DNA of 53,775 nt from Nonomuraea sp. MG754425 (lineage in GTDB: Bacteria; Actinomycetota; Actinomycetes; Streptosporangiales; Streptosporangiaceae): contig NZ_SSXE01000083.1 of assembly GCF_021699195.1 (NCBI RefSeq), positions 1 through 53,775 on the forward strand, in the 5' to 3' direction. The notes under the pieces are model-generated. The model worked only from the letters and a program-made list of their open reading frames with translations, was not told where the DNA came from and made no database searches. Every line of letters starts with the position of its first letter. Position 1 is the first letter of the stretch. Positions 8,316 through 15,665 of the stretch are shown here, piece by piece. The translations under genes and the position numbers were made by a program.

Positions 8316-10001
8316 TCAGGACGGGGTGAGGCAGACCCCGGGCAGCGGGAACCAGCGCAGCCGCTCGAGCTCCTCCGGCAGGCCGGGCGGCCCGGCGTCC
8401 GCCGCGCCGGTGCGGGACTCCAGCAGGGCGCGAGCCTGGTCGAGATAGCCGGGCAGGGCGTCGTCGCCCGCCCGCTCGCGGGCCGCCGACCCCGCGTACG
8501 GGTCGTCGAACCGCAGGTCGGACAGCCGCACCGGCGGCTCGGCGGGGCCGTGACGGTGCCGCCACAGGCCGGTGCGCGGGTCGAAGCGGTAGTCGGCCAG
8601 CAACCGGCGTCCGTGCCGGGCGAGCAGGTCGACGGCGTCGATCAGGTAGTCGCAGACGGCGTCGGAGATGAAGTAGTTGAAGTTGACCCGCACCCAGCCG
8701 GGCTTGATGCCCTCGCAGCCGTTCCCGATCTCCGCCTCGAACTCCCGGGAGCGGGCCGCGTCGATGGCCAGCAGGCGGTGCCCGTACGGACCGGCGCAGG
8801 AGCAGCCGCCACGCGCCTGGATGCCGAACAGGTCGTTCAGCACCGCCACCGCGTAGTTGTGGTGCAGGAACAGCCCGCCGCCCGCGCGGATCCTGATCGA
8901 GACGATGGACAGCCGGCCGGCGTCCCGGTCGCCGAGGATCTCGATGTCCGGGTTGCGCTCCCAGCGGCGCAGGGCCCGCTGCCAGAAACGTTCCTCGCGG
9001 GCGTGGATGAGGTCGGGGCCGATGGCCTGCTTGAGCCGGAACACCAGCCCGGCGCGGATCGACTCCACGATGGCCGGCGTGCCGCCCTCCTCCCTGGCGA
9101 TCGGGTCGTCGAGGTAGCGGTGCCCGGTCGGGTCCACGAACAGCACGGTGCCGCCGCCGGGCGCGGTGGGCACCCGGTTGCGCACCAGTTCCCGCCGCAC
9201 CGCCAGCACGCCCGGTGTCTGCGGCCCGCCGATGAACTTGTGCGGGGACAGGAAGATCGCGTCCTTGTGGTCGCCCGCGCCGGGCGCGCTCGCGGCCATC
9301 CGGATCGGCACGTACGGAGCGGCGGCGGCGTAGTCCCAGAACGACAGCGCGCCGTGCTCGTGCAGCAGCCGGGCGACGCGGTCGGTGTCGGTCAGGATGC
9401 CGGTGACGTTGGAGGCGGCCGAGAAGCTGCCGATGAGCAGCGGCCGGCCGGCGTGCCGGGCGAGCTGGGCGCGCAGGTCGTCGCAGTCGATGTGGCCGCC
9501 CGCGTCCTCGCCGACGGCGACGGTGTCGGCGATCGACTCGCGCCAGGGCAGCTCGTTGGAGTGGTGCTCGTACGGGCCGACGAACACGACCGGCCGCTCC
9601 CGCTCGGGGACGTCCCGGCCGGTGGCGCGCAGCTCCAGGATGCCGACGAGCTTGTTGACCGCGGCCGTCGCCCCCGAGCCGCAGAAGACGACGACGTCGT
9701 CCGGGCCCGCGCCGACGCCCTCGTGCACGGCCCGGCGGGCCTCCTCGCGCAACCGGCTGGTCTGCAGCCCGGTGCCGGAGCTCTCGGTGTGGGTGTTGGC
9801 GTAGCGGGGCAGGACGTGCTCGCGGATGAAGTCCTCGATGAAGGTCAGGGACCGGCCGGAGGCCGTGTAGTCGGCGTAGACGATGCGGCGGGGGCCGTAG
9901 GGGCCGTCCAGCACCTCGTGGTCGCCGATGATGGCGCCGCGGATGCGTTCCAGCAGCGGCGAGGTCGGCAATGCCTCCCTACGATTCGGACGCGTCGTCA
10001 T
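8316..10001 (-). CDS. PLP-dependent class V aminotransferase / cysteine desulfurase-like enzyme
   Basis: 561 residues, longer than the usual 400 because of extra C-terminal sequence. Motifs: YADYTASGR near 43, YANTHTESSGTG near 67, the CGSGATAAVN turn near 107, the PLP-aspartate motif FWDYAAAAPYVPI near 221 and the PLP lysine in SPHKFIGG (K255). A cysteine motif RGGCSCAGPYGH lies near 410, as in desulfurases of the SufS/NifS fold, so sulfur mobilisation is possible. The last 100 residues (RLLADYRFDPRTGLWRHRHG onward) are not part of the fold. The ATG has only a tight AAAAGG two bases upstream, so the start could lie slightly downstream. It stands alone between convergent and tandem neighbours. 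Confidence 0.82.
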   Translation of the reverse strand: MTTRPNRREALPTSPLLERIRGAIIGDHEVLDGPYGPRRIVYADYTASGRSLTFIEDFIREHVLPRYANTHTESSGTGLQTSRLREEARRAVHEGVGAGPDDVVVFCGSGATAAVNKLVGILELRATGRDVPERERPVVFVGPYEHHSNELPWRESIADTVAVGEDAGGHIDCDDLRAQLARHAGRPLLIGSFSAASNVTGILTDTDRVARLLHEHGALSFWDYAAAAPYVPIRMAASAPGAGDHKDAIFLSPHKFIGGPQTPGVLAVRRELVRNRVPTAPGGGTVLFVDPTGHRYLDDPIAREEGGTPAIVESIRAGLVFRLKQAIGPDLIHAREERFWQRALRRWERNPDIEILGDRDAGRLSIVSIRIRAGGGLFLHHNYAVAVLNDLFGIQARGGCSCAGPYGHRLLAIDAARSREFEAEIGNGCEGIKPGWVRVNFNYFISDAVCDYLIDAVDLLARHGRRLLADYRFDPRTGLWRHRHGPAEPPVRLSDLRFDDPYAGSAARERAGDDALPGYLDQARALLESRTGAADAGPPGLPEELERLRWFPLPGVCLTPS

Positions 10002-10151
10002 GGCCTTTTCGGTCGCAATTTCTGACGAAAGACGAGAATCACGCGATCACATTCCTCGGACGACCCGCGTTTCAACCTACCAGCCCTTTACATTCTGTCC
10101 CCCTTTCACGGATCCGCGGCCACCTGGAAATGCTTGTCCGGTATCGGACGG

Positions 10152-10177
10152 CCGGCCGGGCGGGCCCGCCCGGCCGG
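10152..10177. terminator. 26-bp perfect palindrome, probable terminator of cadI
   Basis: A perfect 13+13 palindrome, half-site CCGGCCGGGCGGG, lies about 120 nt beyond the cadI stop in the otherwise gene-free stretch 10002-10299. A smaller hairpin GTCCG-GTAT-CGGAC (10136-10149) adjoins it. No U-tract is visible. Confidence 0.5.
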
Positions 10178-10299
10178 AAACGCTGCGGAAACAGCGCACC
10201 GTCTGAATCTGGAGCCGCGCACATTTCAGCCGTCCAGGAGAAGCACGCCACGATTTCGCGTCGATCGACAACCGCACACGTCATCCCGGGGGCGGCTCG

Positions 10300-10788
10300 T
10301 CAGCAGCAGCCGGCCCGCGTCCCGGCGGCGGGGACGTCCTGCCCATCAGGCTGCTCCGGGCCCTGACCGCAGGCGCAGGCGTCCTGGGCCGCGGGGCCGG
10401 TGGCCGACCTGCCGAGCGTGCCGGCGTCGGCCTTGACCACGTAGACCTCCCACGGCTCGTGGCCGGGGCCGTGGACCCACACCTTGTCCTGCAGCGCGTA
10501 GCAGCAGGAGGTGTCGTTCTCCTCGAAGGTGGCCAGGCCGGCGTTCTTGAGCCGCTCGGTCGCGGCATCGACCTGCGCGGTGTCCTCCACCTCGACGCCC
10601 AGGTGGTCGATGCGGGTGTCCTCGCCGGCCTCGCCCTCGATGAGCACCAGCTTCAGCGGGGGCTCGGCGATGGCGAAGTTGGCGTAACCGGGCCGCAGCT
10701 TGGCCGGTTCGACGCCGAACAGCTTGGAGTAGAAGGCGATCGAACCCTCCAGGTCGGCGACGCGGAGGGCGAGCTGGACACGTGACAT
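10300..10788 (-). CDS. cadI: CadI/ArsI-family vicinal-oxygen-chelate protein
   Basis: 162 residues, one VOC (glyoxalase-fold) domain at 1-120, closely resembling the cadmium-induced protein CadI of M. tuberculosis from the first residues on (MSRVQLAL). ArsI relatives are Fe(II) dioxygenases that cleave the C-As bond of trivalent organoarsenicals, using two His, one Glu and a vicinal Cys pair. Here the Cys pair (C95-C96 in SCCYALQDKVWV), H62 and E114 are present but the first metal His is Gln (Q5), as in CadI. The 40-residue tail is variable and carries four more Cys (CAC near 138, CC at the end). GGAG lies 6 nt before the ATG. It is divergent from an ArsR regulator, the arrangement seen in mycobacteria, so it is probably induced by arsenic or cadmium. 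Confidence 0.85.
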   Translation of the reverse strand: MSRVQLALRVADLEGSIAFYSKLFGVEPAKLRPGYANFAIAEPPLKLVLIEGEAGEDTRIDHLGVEVEDTAQVDAATERLKNAGLATFEENDTSCCYALQDKVWVHGPGHEPWEVYVVKADAGTLGRSATGPAAQDACACGQGPEQPDGQDVPAAGTRAGCC

Positions 10789-10862
10789 GACGATCTCCGA
10801 TCGTTGTTTCGACGAACGTCTAAACAGCTCCGAGTTTGCGCTCCTGCTTAGGACTCTGTCAA

Positions 10863-10880
10863 ATTAGAGATATGTCGAAT
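10863..10880. promoter_or_regulatory. imperfect 18-bp dyad over the arsR start codon
   Basis: ATTAGAGATATGTCGAAT is symmetric at 14 of 18 positions and contains the arsR ATG (10872). A short dyad TTCG-A-CGAA is at 10808-10816. Both lie in the cadI-arsR intergenic region, where an ArsR repressor would be expected to bind. Confidence 0.4.
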
Positions 10881-11234
10881 CAGGTCCTCGCCTCCGGATG
10901 CTGCGCACCGCTGGTCGCCGAACCGATCGAGCAGGACGAAGCGGCCGGGCTGGCGCGCGTGTTCAAGGCGCTCGGCGACCCGATCCGGGTGCGGCTGCTG
11001 TCGCTGATCGGCGCGCACACCGGCGGGCGCGTCACCGGCGAGGGCGTCTGCGTGTGTGAGCTGACCGGCGCGTTCACGGTGACCGCGCCGACCATCTCGC
11101 ACCATCTGAAAGTGCTGCGCGAGGCCGGGCTGATCGACAGCCGGCGGCGCGGCACCTGGGTCTACTACTGGATCGTCCCGGCCACGCTCGAACGCCTGAC
11201 CGGCGCGCTCGCCCTGCCCGACCGGCAGGCATGA
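10872..11234 (+). CDS. arsR: ArsR-family metalloregulator
   Basis: 120 residues. The winged HTH includes VFKALGDPIRVRLLSLI, the Cys-containing helix GVCVCELTGAF, and the recognition helix TAPTISHHLKVLREAGL. The CVC pair is the classic arsenite/cadmium-sensing motif, and a second pair (SGCCAPL, residues 8-14) could give a third or fourth thiolate. The sequence resembles the mycobacterial ArsR encoded next to cadI. The ATG at 10872 is preferred over a longer open frame because MSNQVL is the natural N-terminus of this subgroup. It is divergent from cadI and probably represses both. Confidence 0.88.
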   Translation: MSNQVLASGCCAPLVAEPIEQDEAAGLARVFKALGDPIRVRLLSLIGAHTGGRVTGEGVCVCELTGAFTVTAPTISHHLKVLREAGLIDSRRRGTWVYYWIVPATLERLTGALALPDRQA

Positions 11235-11259
11235 GCGGCCCTTGAGACGTCGTACGGCC

Positions 11260-12750
11260 CTACGGGAGATCGAAGGGGGCGGGGAAGTGGCCTTCCCAGA
11301 TCTGGCGGGACGCCTGTTCGGGGTAGGGCAGAGTCTTCGACTCGGTGTCCAGGACGCGGGTGAGGTGCCCGCCGGGCCGGTGGGCGGGCCAGCCCGCGTC
11401 GCCGGTGGTGACGAAGCGGACCCATGCCTCCTGGAGTTCGCGGGAGAGCGCGACGGCCTCGGGAGCGGGCTCCTCGCCGATGAGCTGGGTGCCGACGGGG
11501 CTGTCCAGCGTGCCGAACGCCAGGGGCACGTCGAGGCTGTGGCAGGCGCCCAGGATGCCGCCGAGGGCCGGGGCGACCCAGCACAGTTCGAACAGGTACG
11601 AGGTGCCGCCGGCTGCGGTGTTCGCCTCGGCCAGCTTCTGTGACGGCATGCGGAAGAGGGCGTCGGAGTACACCGTCTCCACCAGTTCCTCCGGGCCTGC
11701 CTGCGGGAACGCGGCACGGTAGGCCCGCGCGCCGTCCGGCTGCGGGGCGTGCAGTTCCAGGGCCGCGCGGGCGTCCTCCTCGGTGAAGGTGCCGTACCGT
11801 CCGCTCACGACGCTGAAGTACCGGAATTCGTCCCGGGTGTGGCCGACGAGCAGTTCGGTCCCGCTCGCGCGCGCGCCGGTCAGCGCGGGCCAGGGCGTTT
11901 CCGGGAGAACCTCCCCGTCGACGACGGGACACAGCGCGGTGCCGGTCTCCGTGAGGCGTCCCCAGCTCTCCCGGTGCGCGTGAAGGCCGGCGTTGAAGGA
12001 GGTGAGCTCGGCGGCCAGGTGCCAGGGGTCGATGTCGCGCAGGGCCTCGGCGGTGGGGGCCGCAGCGCCGAGCCGGTCCGCGAACGCGGCGGTGACCTGC
12101 CGGGCCAGCGCGGGGGTGCTGTGCAGCCCCGGCACCGAATGGGCGATGGCCCGCCGGAACAGGCCGCGTGCCGGCTGCATCGTCAGCAGGGCGGCGACCG
12201 ACCCTGCCCCGGCAGACACCCCGGCCACGGTGACCCGGCCGGGGTCGCCGCCGAAGGCGGCGATGTTGCGCTGCACCCACTCCAGCGCCGCGATCTGGTC
12301 GAGGAATCCGCGGTTGGGCGGCGCGTCGTCGAGGAACGCGAAACCCTCCGCGCCCACGCGGCAGTTGATGGTCACCACGACGAGTCCCGCCTCGGCCAGC
12401 GCTGCCGGGTCGAACATCGGGTCGCTCGACGCCGCCGAGAGGTAGCCGCCCACGGGGATCCACACCAGCACCGGCAGTCCCGCCGCGCCGGGATCCGGAG
12501 TGCCGACGTTGAGCGTCAGCCAGTCGGTGCCCTGCGGGGGCACGTCGATCGGCAGGGACAGCGGCACCACGGGGCCGAACTCGACCGCCTGCCTCGTCCC
12601 CTCCCAGCGGTGCGGCGGCGCGGGCGCGGCGAAGCGGAGCGCTCCGACCGGGGGCCGGGCGTAGGGGATGCCGCGGAACACCGCGTGCCCCTGCCGCCGG
12701 AGCCCCTGCACCACGCCTTCCGTGGTCCGTGCCGTTGGCTGTTCGGACAT
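11260..12750 (-). CDS. type B carboxylesterase/lipase
   Basis: 496 residues of the alpha/beta-hydrolase carboxylesterase family. N-terminal family signature FRGIPYARPPVGALRF (25-40), nucleophile motif VAGVSAGAGS with S179, and a probable His in GACHSLDVPLAFG near 395. The usual oxyanion motif HGGG is replaced by PVGG (VLVWIPVGGYLSA, near 98), which is unusual and may alter substrate range. No signal peptide, so it is cytoplasmic. It is divergent from a TetR regulator, which very likely controls it. The natural ester substrate is unknown. Confidence 0.87.
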   Translation of the reverse strand: MSEQPTARTTEGVVQGLRRQGHAVFRGIPYARPPVGALRFAAPAPPHRWEGTRQAVEFGPVVPLSLPIDVPPQGTDWLTLNVGTPDPGAAGLPVLVWIPVGGYLSAASSDPMFDPAALAEAGLVVVTINCRVGAEGFAFLDDAPPNRGFLDQIAALEWVQRNIAAFGGDPGRVTVAGVSAGAGSVAALLTMQPARGLFRRAIAHSVPGLHSTPALARQVTAAFADRLGAAAPTAEALRDIDPWHLAAELTSFNAGLHAHRESWGRLTETGTALCPVVDGEVLPETPWPALTGARASGTELLVGHTRDEFRYFSVVSGRYGTFTEEDARAALELHAPQPDGARAYRAAFPQAGPEELVETVYSDALFRMPSQKLAEANTAAGGTSYLFELCWVAPALGGILGACHSLDVPLAFGTLDSPVGTQLIGEEPAPEAVALSRELQEAWVRFVTTGDAGWPAHRPGGHLTRVLDTESKTLPYPEQASRQIWEGHFPAPFDLP

Positions 12751-12779
12751 GACGCCGTCCTTCCTCGAAGGGGTTGTCG

Positions 12780-12804
12780 GTCAAGTGTATTATGTCAACT
12801 GTAT
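12780..12804. promoter_or_regulatory. direct repeat GTCAANTGTAT, candidate TetR operator
   Basis: GTCAAGTGTAT (12780-12790) and GTCAACTGTAT (12794-12804) repeat with a 14-bp period in the short, relatively AT-rich gap between the esterase and TetR starts. The reverse strand contains a consensus -35 TTGACA inside the second copy. Confidence 0.45.
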
Positions 12805-12839
12805 GGGAAACGCTCCAGGGTGCGAGAGAGAGGCCGGCG

Positions 12840-13529
12840 ATGCCGAAACAGGTGGATCACCGCGGACGCCGCGAAGCGATCGCCCGCGCGCTGTGGCGGG
12901 TGGTGGAGCAGCGCGGCGCCACGCACCTGACGATGCGGGTGGTGGCGCAGGAAGCGGGCATGTCCCTCGGGCAACTGCAGCACTACTTCGCCTCCCGGAC
13001 GGCCATGCTCTCCTTCGCCATGGACTTCGCCTCCGAGCAGACCGCGCGGCGCGTCGGCCAGGGCCTGGAGCGGTTCGGCGTCCGTCCGCATCCCCGTGAC
13101 GTGCTGCGCGTGACGCTCGTGGAAATGCTCCCCCTGCACGCCGACGCCCGCGCGACCAGCCGGATGAGCGCCGCCTACGTCCTGGAGGCGCTGCACGACG
13201 AGGCCGTCCACGAGCAGGCGCGCCGCGGCCTCGCCCAGGGACGCGCCCGCGTCGAGCAGTTGCTCCGCCAGGCGATCGCCGACGGGCAGATCGACGCCGG
13301 CCGCGACCCGGCGACCGAGACCAACCTGCTCCTCGCCCTCACCGGCCTCACCCCCCTGCTCGAACTGAACGTGATCGAGCCCCACGACGCGCTCACCGCG
13401 ATCGACGTCCACCTGGACAGGCTGTTCAGCGTGGACGATCGCAGCCCGGTCGCGGTGGCCGGACCGCAGGGCACGGCCGGGCCGGTAGCCGGGGACCGCA
13501 CGCCGCCGTCGCCGCCCTCATCCGCCTGA
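12840..13529 (+). CDS. TetR-family regulator, divergent from the esterase
   Basis: 229 residues. The HTH is at 10-56 (RREAIARALWRVVEQRGATH then MRVVAQEAGMSLGQLQHYF), followed by an all-helical ligand domain (residues 60-200) and a disordered Pro/Ala tail. Start chosen at MPKQVDHRGRR, the usual distance before the HTH; the frame is open to a TTG at 12774, but that would cover the direct repeat. No ligand can be predicted. It probably represses itself and the divergent esterase. Confidence 0.85.
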   Translation: MPKQVDHRGRREAIARALWRVVEQRGATHLTMRVVAQEAGMSLGQLQHYFASRTAMLSFAMDFASEQTARRVGQGLERFGVRPHPRDVLRVTLVEMLPLHADARATSRMSAAYVLEALHDEAVHEQARRGLAQGRARVEQLLRQAIADGQIDAGRDPATETNLLLALTGLTPLLELNVIEPHDALTAIDVHLDRLFSVDDRSPVAVAGPQGTAGPVAGDRTPPSPPSSA

Positions 13530-13642
13530 CAGGCACGCGAGCCGTCAGGGAAGTCCTGATAGCCTGCCAGGCATGATCCAGAAGTTCATCCGTCTTCGCC
13601 AGAGCTGAAGCGGCCCGCTCGCCGGTCGTCCCGCGACCGGCG
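13524..13642 (+). other. cluster of short palindromes with an 11-codon ORF, upstream of the hydrolase gene
   Basis: Two palindromes GCCTG-N-CAGGC (13524-13534 and 13562-13572) flank TCAGG-N5-CCTGA (13545-13559). An ATG at 13573 opens an 11-codon ORF (MIQKFIRLRQS, stop at 13608), followed 12 nt later by a perfect 9-bp stem with a 5-nt loop (13620-13642). The last hairpin could end the TetR transcript, or the ORF plus hairpin could be an attenuator-like leader for the hydrolase 140 nt further on. The mini-ORF has no convincing ribosome binding site. Confidence 0.3.
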
Positions 13643-13785
13643 GCAGTCGAGGCGAACCCGCACACAGATGATCGGGTTGCGCCCGCAGCCGGCCGTCTGC
13701 TTCAGGTCGCGGCCTGCCCTGCCGCGTTCGCATCCGGCAACCCAGGCGTGTTCGTCATACCTGCCATCGAAACGGACTGTTCTTC

Positions 13786-14742
13786 ATGCGATCCACTTCC
13801 AACCGCTCGTCATCGCCCACGTTCGTGCTGGTCCACGGCTCCGGGTCCAGCTCTTTCATGTGGGCCTCCGTCCAGCGTGAGCTGGCGCTGCTCGGTCACC
13901 GCAGCTTCGCCGTCGATCTGCCGGGCCACGGCCTCGACGCGCAGTACCCGCTCACCTACCAGGCTCCCCAGGACCTCGACGCGTGGGCGGTCGAGCCGTC
14001 CACGCTGGCGGGGGTCACCCTGCGGCACAACGTCGACGCGGTCGCCGACGTGGTCCGGCGCCTGGCGGAGCACGGGCCCGTGGTGCTGGTGGCGGCCAGC
14101 CTCGGCGGCCTCACCATCAGCGGCGTGGGCAACGCGATCCCCGACCTGGTCAGCCGGCTCGTCTACATCTCCGCCTGGTCGTGCGTGCGGCGCGCCAACC
14201 CGATCGAGTACATGCAGGAGCCCGAGTTCGCCGGCAACCTGATGGGCCCGCTGGCCGCGTTCAACGTCGGCGACCCCGCCCAGCTCGGTGTCGGCCGGGC
14301 CAACTACCGGACCGCGGACGCCGAACTGCTCGCCGCGCTCAAGGCCGCGACCATGGCGGACGTCAGCGACGAGCGGTTCCGCGCCTTCCTCAACATCCTG
14401 CAGCCGGACGAGTCGATCGCGGTGATGACGGCCGACGCCCGCGTCGACGCCGGCACCTGGGGCACGATCGCCCGCACCTACATCCGCCTCACCGGCGACC
14501 GCTCCCTGCCCGTGGCCATGCAGGACCGGCTGATCGCCGAAGCGGACGCCCTGACACCCGGCAACCCGTACGACGTGCACACCCTGGACACGTCACACGC
14601 GGGGTTCGTGTTCAGGGCCGGCGAGGTGGCCGCCATCCTGGACAAGGTCGCGCTCCAGCAGGGCCGGAAGGGGATCGCCGGACGGGTCAGCCCGGCTCCT
14701 GACCGTGCCGGGAGAGCTGCTGGGCGAGGTCGTGGTGATTGA
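13786..14742 (+). CDS. alpha/beta-hydrolase
   Basis: 318 residues. Oxyanion motif FVLVHGSGSSSFMW near 13-26, DLPGHG near 44, nucleophile in VAASLGGLT (S105; the elbow has Ala in place of the first Gly), and the terminal His in DTSHAGF near 268. The fold is that of esterases and hydroxynitrile-lyase-like hydrolases; the substrate is unknown. No signal peptide. The last 30 residues are Arg/Gly-rich and unlike the fold. The ATG has no clear Shine-Dalgarno sequence. Confidence 0.78.
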   Translation: MRSTSNRSSSPTFVLVHGSGSSSFMWASVQRELALLGHRSFAVDLPGHGLDAQYPLTYQAPQDLDAWAVEPSTLAGVTLRHNVDAVADVVRRLAEHGPVVLVAASLGGLTISGVGNAIPDLVSRLVYISAWSCVRRANPIEYMQEPEFAGNLMGPLAAFNVGDPAQLGVGRANYRTADAELLAALKAATMADVSDERFRAFLNILQPDESIAVMTADARVDAGTWGTIARTYIRLTGDRSLPVAMQDRLIAEADALTPGNPYDVHTLDTSHAGFVFRAGEVAAILDKVALQQGRKGIAGRVSPAPDRAGRAAGRGRGD

Positions 14743-15110
14743 GGGAGGTGCGACAGCGCGGCGTGCACGCGGCCGACCCCGGCGGCCGGGGCCTCGGGGG
14801 CGCCGAAGTCGTCGCAGCCGGCCAGGAACGCGGTCCAGCCGGCCGAACGGGCGGATCAGCCAGTGTGGCGGCGTCGGGGGTGCGGTCACACCCGCGGAAC
14901 GTATCACGCGTTACATCGGCGCTCCGGTGCTTCCGGGTGACGATCTCCGTCACCCGGCGAATGACGTCGGATGGGCACGCGTGTTCGGGTCGCGGTAGAA
15001 GAGAGCACCACCGCCGGTAGGGATTTCCCTCTCCCCGAGTACGCATCCCACCCCCGGCGGGCGCGCGGAGGTGTTGAGGAGAAGGCGTCGCGCGACCTAA
15101 CGTGGGGCGG
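14743..15110. other. stretch without a convincing gene; contains a 10-bp hairpin
   Basis: No frame here has family-like sequence. On the minus strand, short coding-like patches appear in different frames (for example FLAGCDDFGAPEAPAAGVGR at about 14764-14823), which could be remains of a dead gene. A perfect 10-bp stem with a 5-nt loop, CCGGGTGACG-N5-CGTCACCCGG, lies at 14933-14957. Confidence 0.4.
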
Positions 15111-15165
15111 GCGAAGGGCCTCCTACCTGCGGGGCGTGCGCATCCTTCAGCCGGCAGGAGGCCCT
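15111..15165 (-). terminator. hairpin terminator of the 38-residue gene
   Basis: A 12-bp stem GAAGGGCCTCCT (15111-15122) pairs with 15154-15165, loop 31 nt. It begins 8 nt after the stop of the small minus-strand gene, which supports that gene being real. Confidence 0.55.
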
Positions 15166-15172
15166 TCCCGCC

Positions 15173-15289
15173 TCAGATGAGGCGGCGCGGGTCGAATAAC
15201 ATCCAGATGATCCAGAGGATCACCCGGGCGACCGCCGCCGCGGTGCGGATCCGCTCACGACGCTCGTCCCGCGGGTGGCTGCCGTCCAT
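15173..15289 (-). CDS. 38-residue membrane-associated peptide
   Basis: The start ATG follows a strong ribosome binding site, AAGGGAG six bases upstream, and the stop is followed at once by a hairpin. The peptide has a hydrophilic N-half rich in Arg, Asp and Glu (DGSHPRDERRERIR), then a hydrophobic, Trp-rich segment (VARVILWIIWMLF) and a basic end (DPRRLI). It could span or lie on the membrane once. No family is recognised. It might be a small regulatory or toxin-like peptide, but nothing nearby assigns a role, and no antitoxin is seen. Confidence 0.6.
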   Translation of the reverse strand: MDGSHPRDERRERIRTAAAVARVILWIIWMLFDPRRLI

Positions 15290-15627
15290 CGGGTACTCCC
15301 TTCCTCGCCGGGCCGTCCGGCGAGCAGCCCGCACGGTCCGCGCGGAAGGCCGGGGCAGCCGAGCCCATGATGGCGGAGGCCCCTGCCCGGCACAGCGGTC
15401 CGGGGCGTAGCCGTTCCCACCCGGGAGGGAAGAATCAGTCCCGTGGAGGACGATCCTCAGCCGAAGGCGGCCCGGGACCCTGGACGCGGCGGCACGTGAG
15501 CGGCTCGGGCACGTCCGGCGGGGCGGCTCCTGAGGCGGCCCGTACCTGAGCGGGTTCGCGGCCATGGACGAGCGGTGGGCGGCCAGGTCCTCGGGTCGTG
15601 AGACACGCGGCCCCGTCCCCGGCCGGC
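15290..15627. other. intergenic stretch between divergent small gene and AKR
   Basis: Apart from flanking ribosome-binding and promoter elements I see no gene here. Minus-strand frames that cross it are antisense to the aldo/keto reductase. It should hold the promoter of the 38-residue gene, but no clear -35/-10 pair stands out. Confidence 0.5.
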
Positions 15628-15658
15628 TTGACCTGGAGCGGACTCCAGGGGCCAGGCT
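15628..15658 (+). promoter_or_regulatory. MerR-type promoter with dyad in a 19-bp spacer
   Basis: TTGACC (15628-15633) and a weak -10 CAGGCT (15653-15658) are 19 bp apart. The spacer carries the 7-bp dyad CCTGGAG-N4-CTCCAGG (15632-15649). An over-long spacer filled by a dyad starting in the -35 box is the hallmark of promoters that MerR-family activators untwist. The ATG follows 7 nt after the -10, so the transcript is leaderless or nearly so. Confidence 0.7.
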
Positions 15659-15665
15659 TGGTCCC

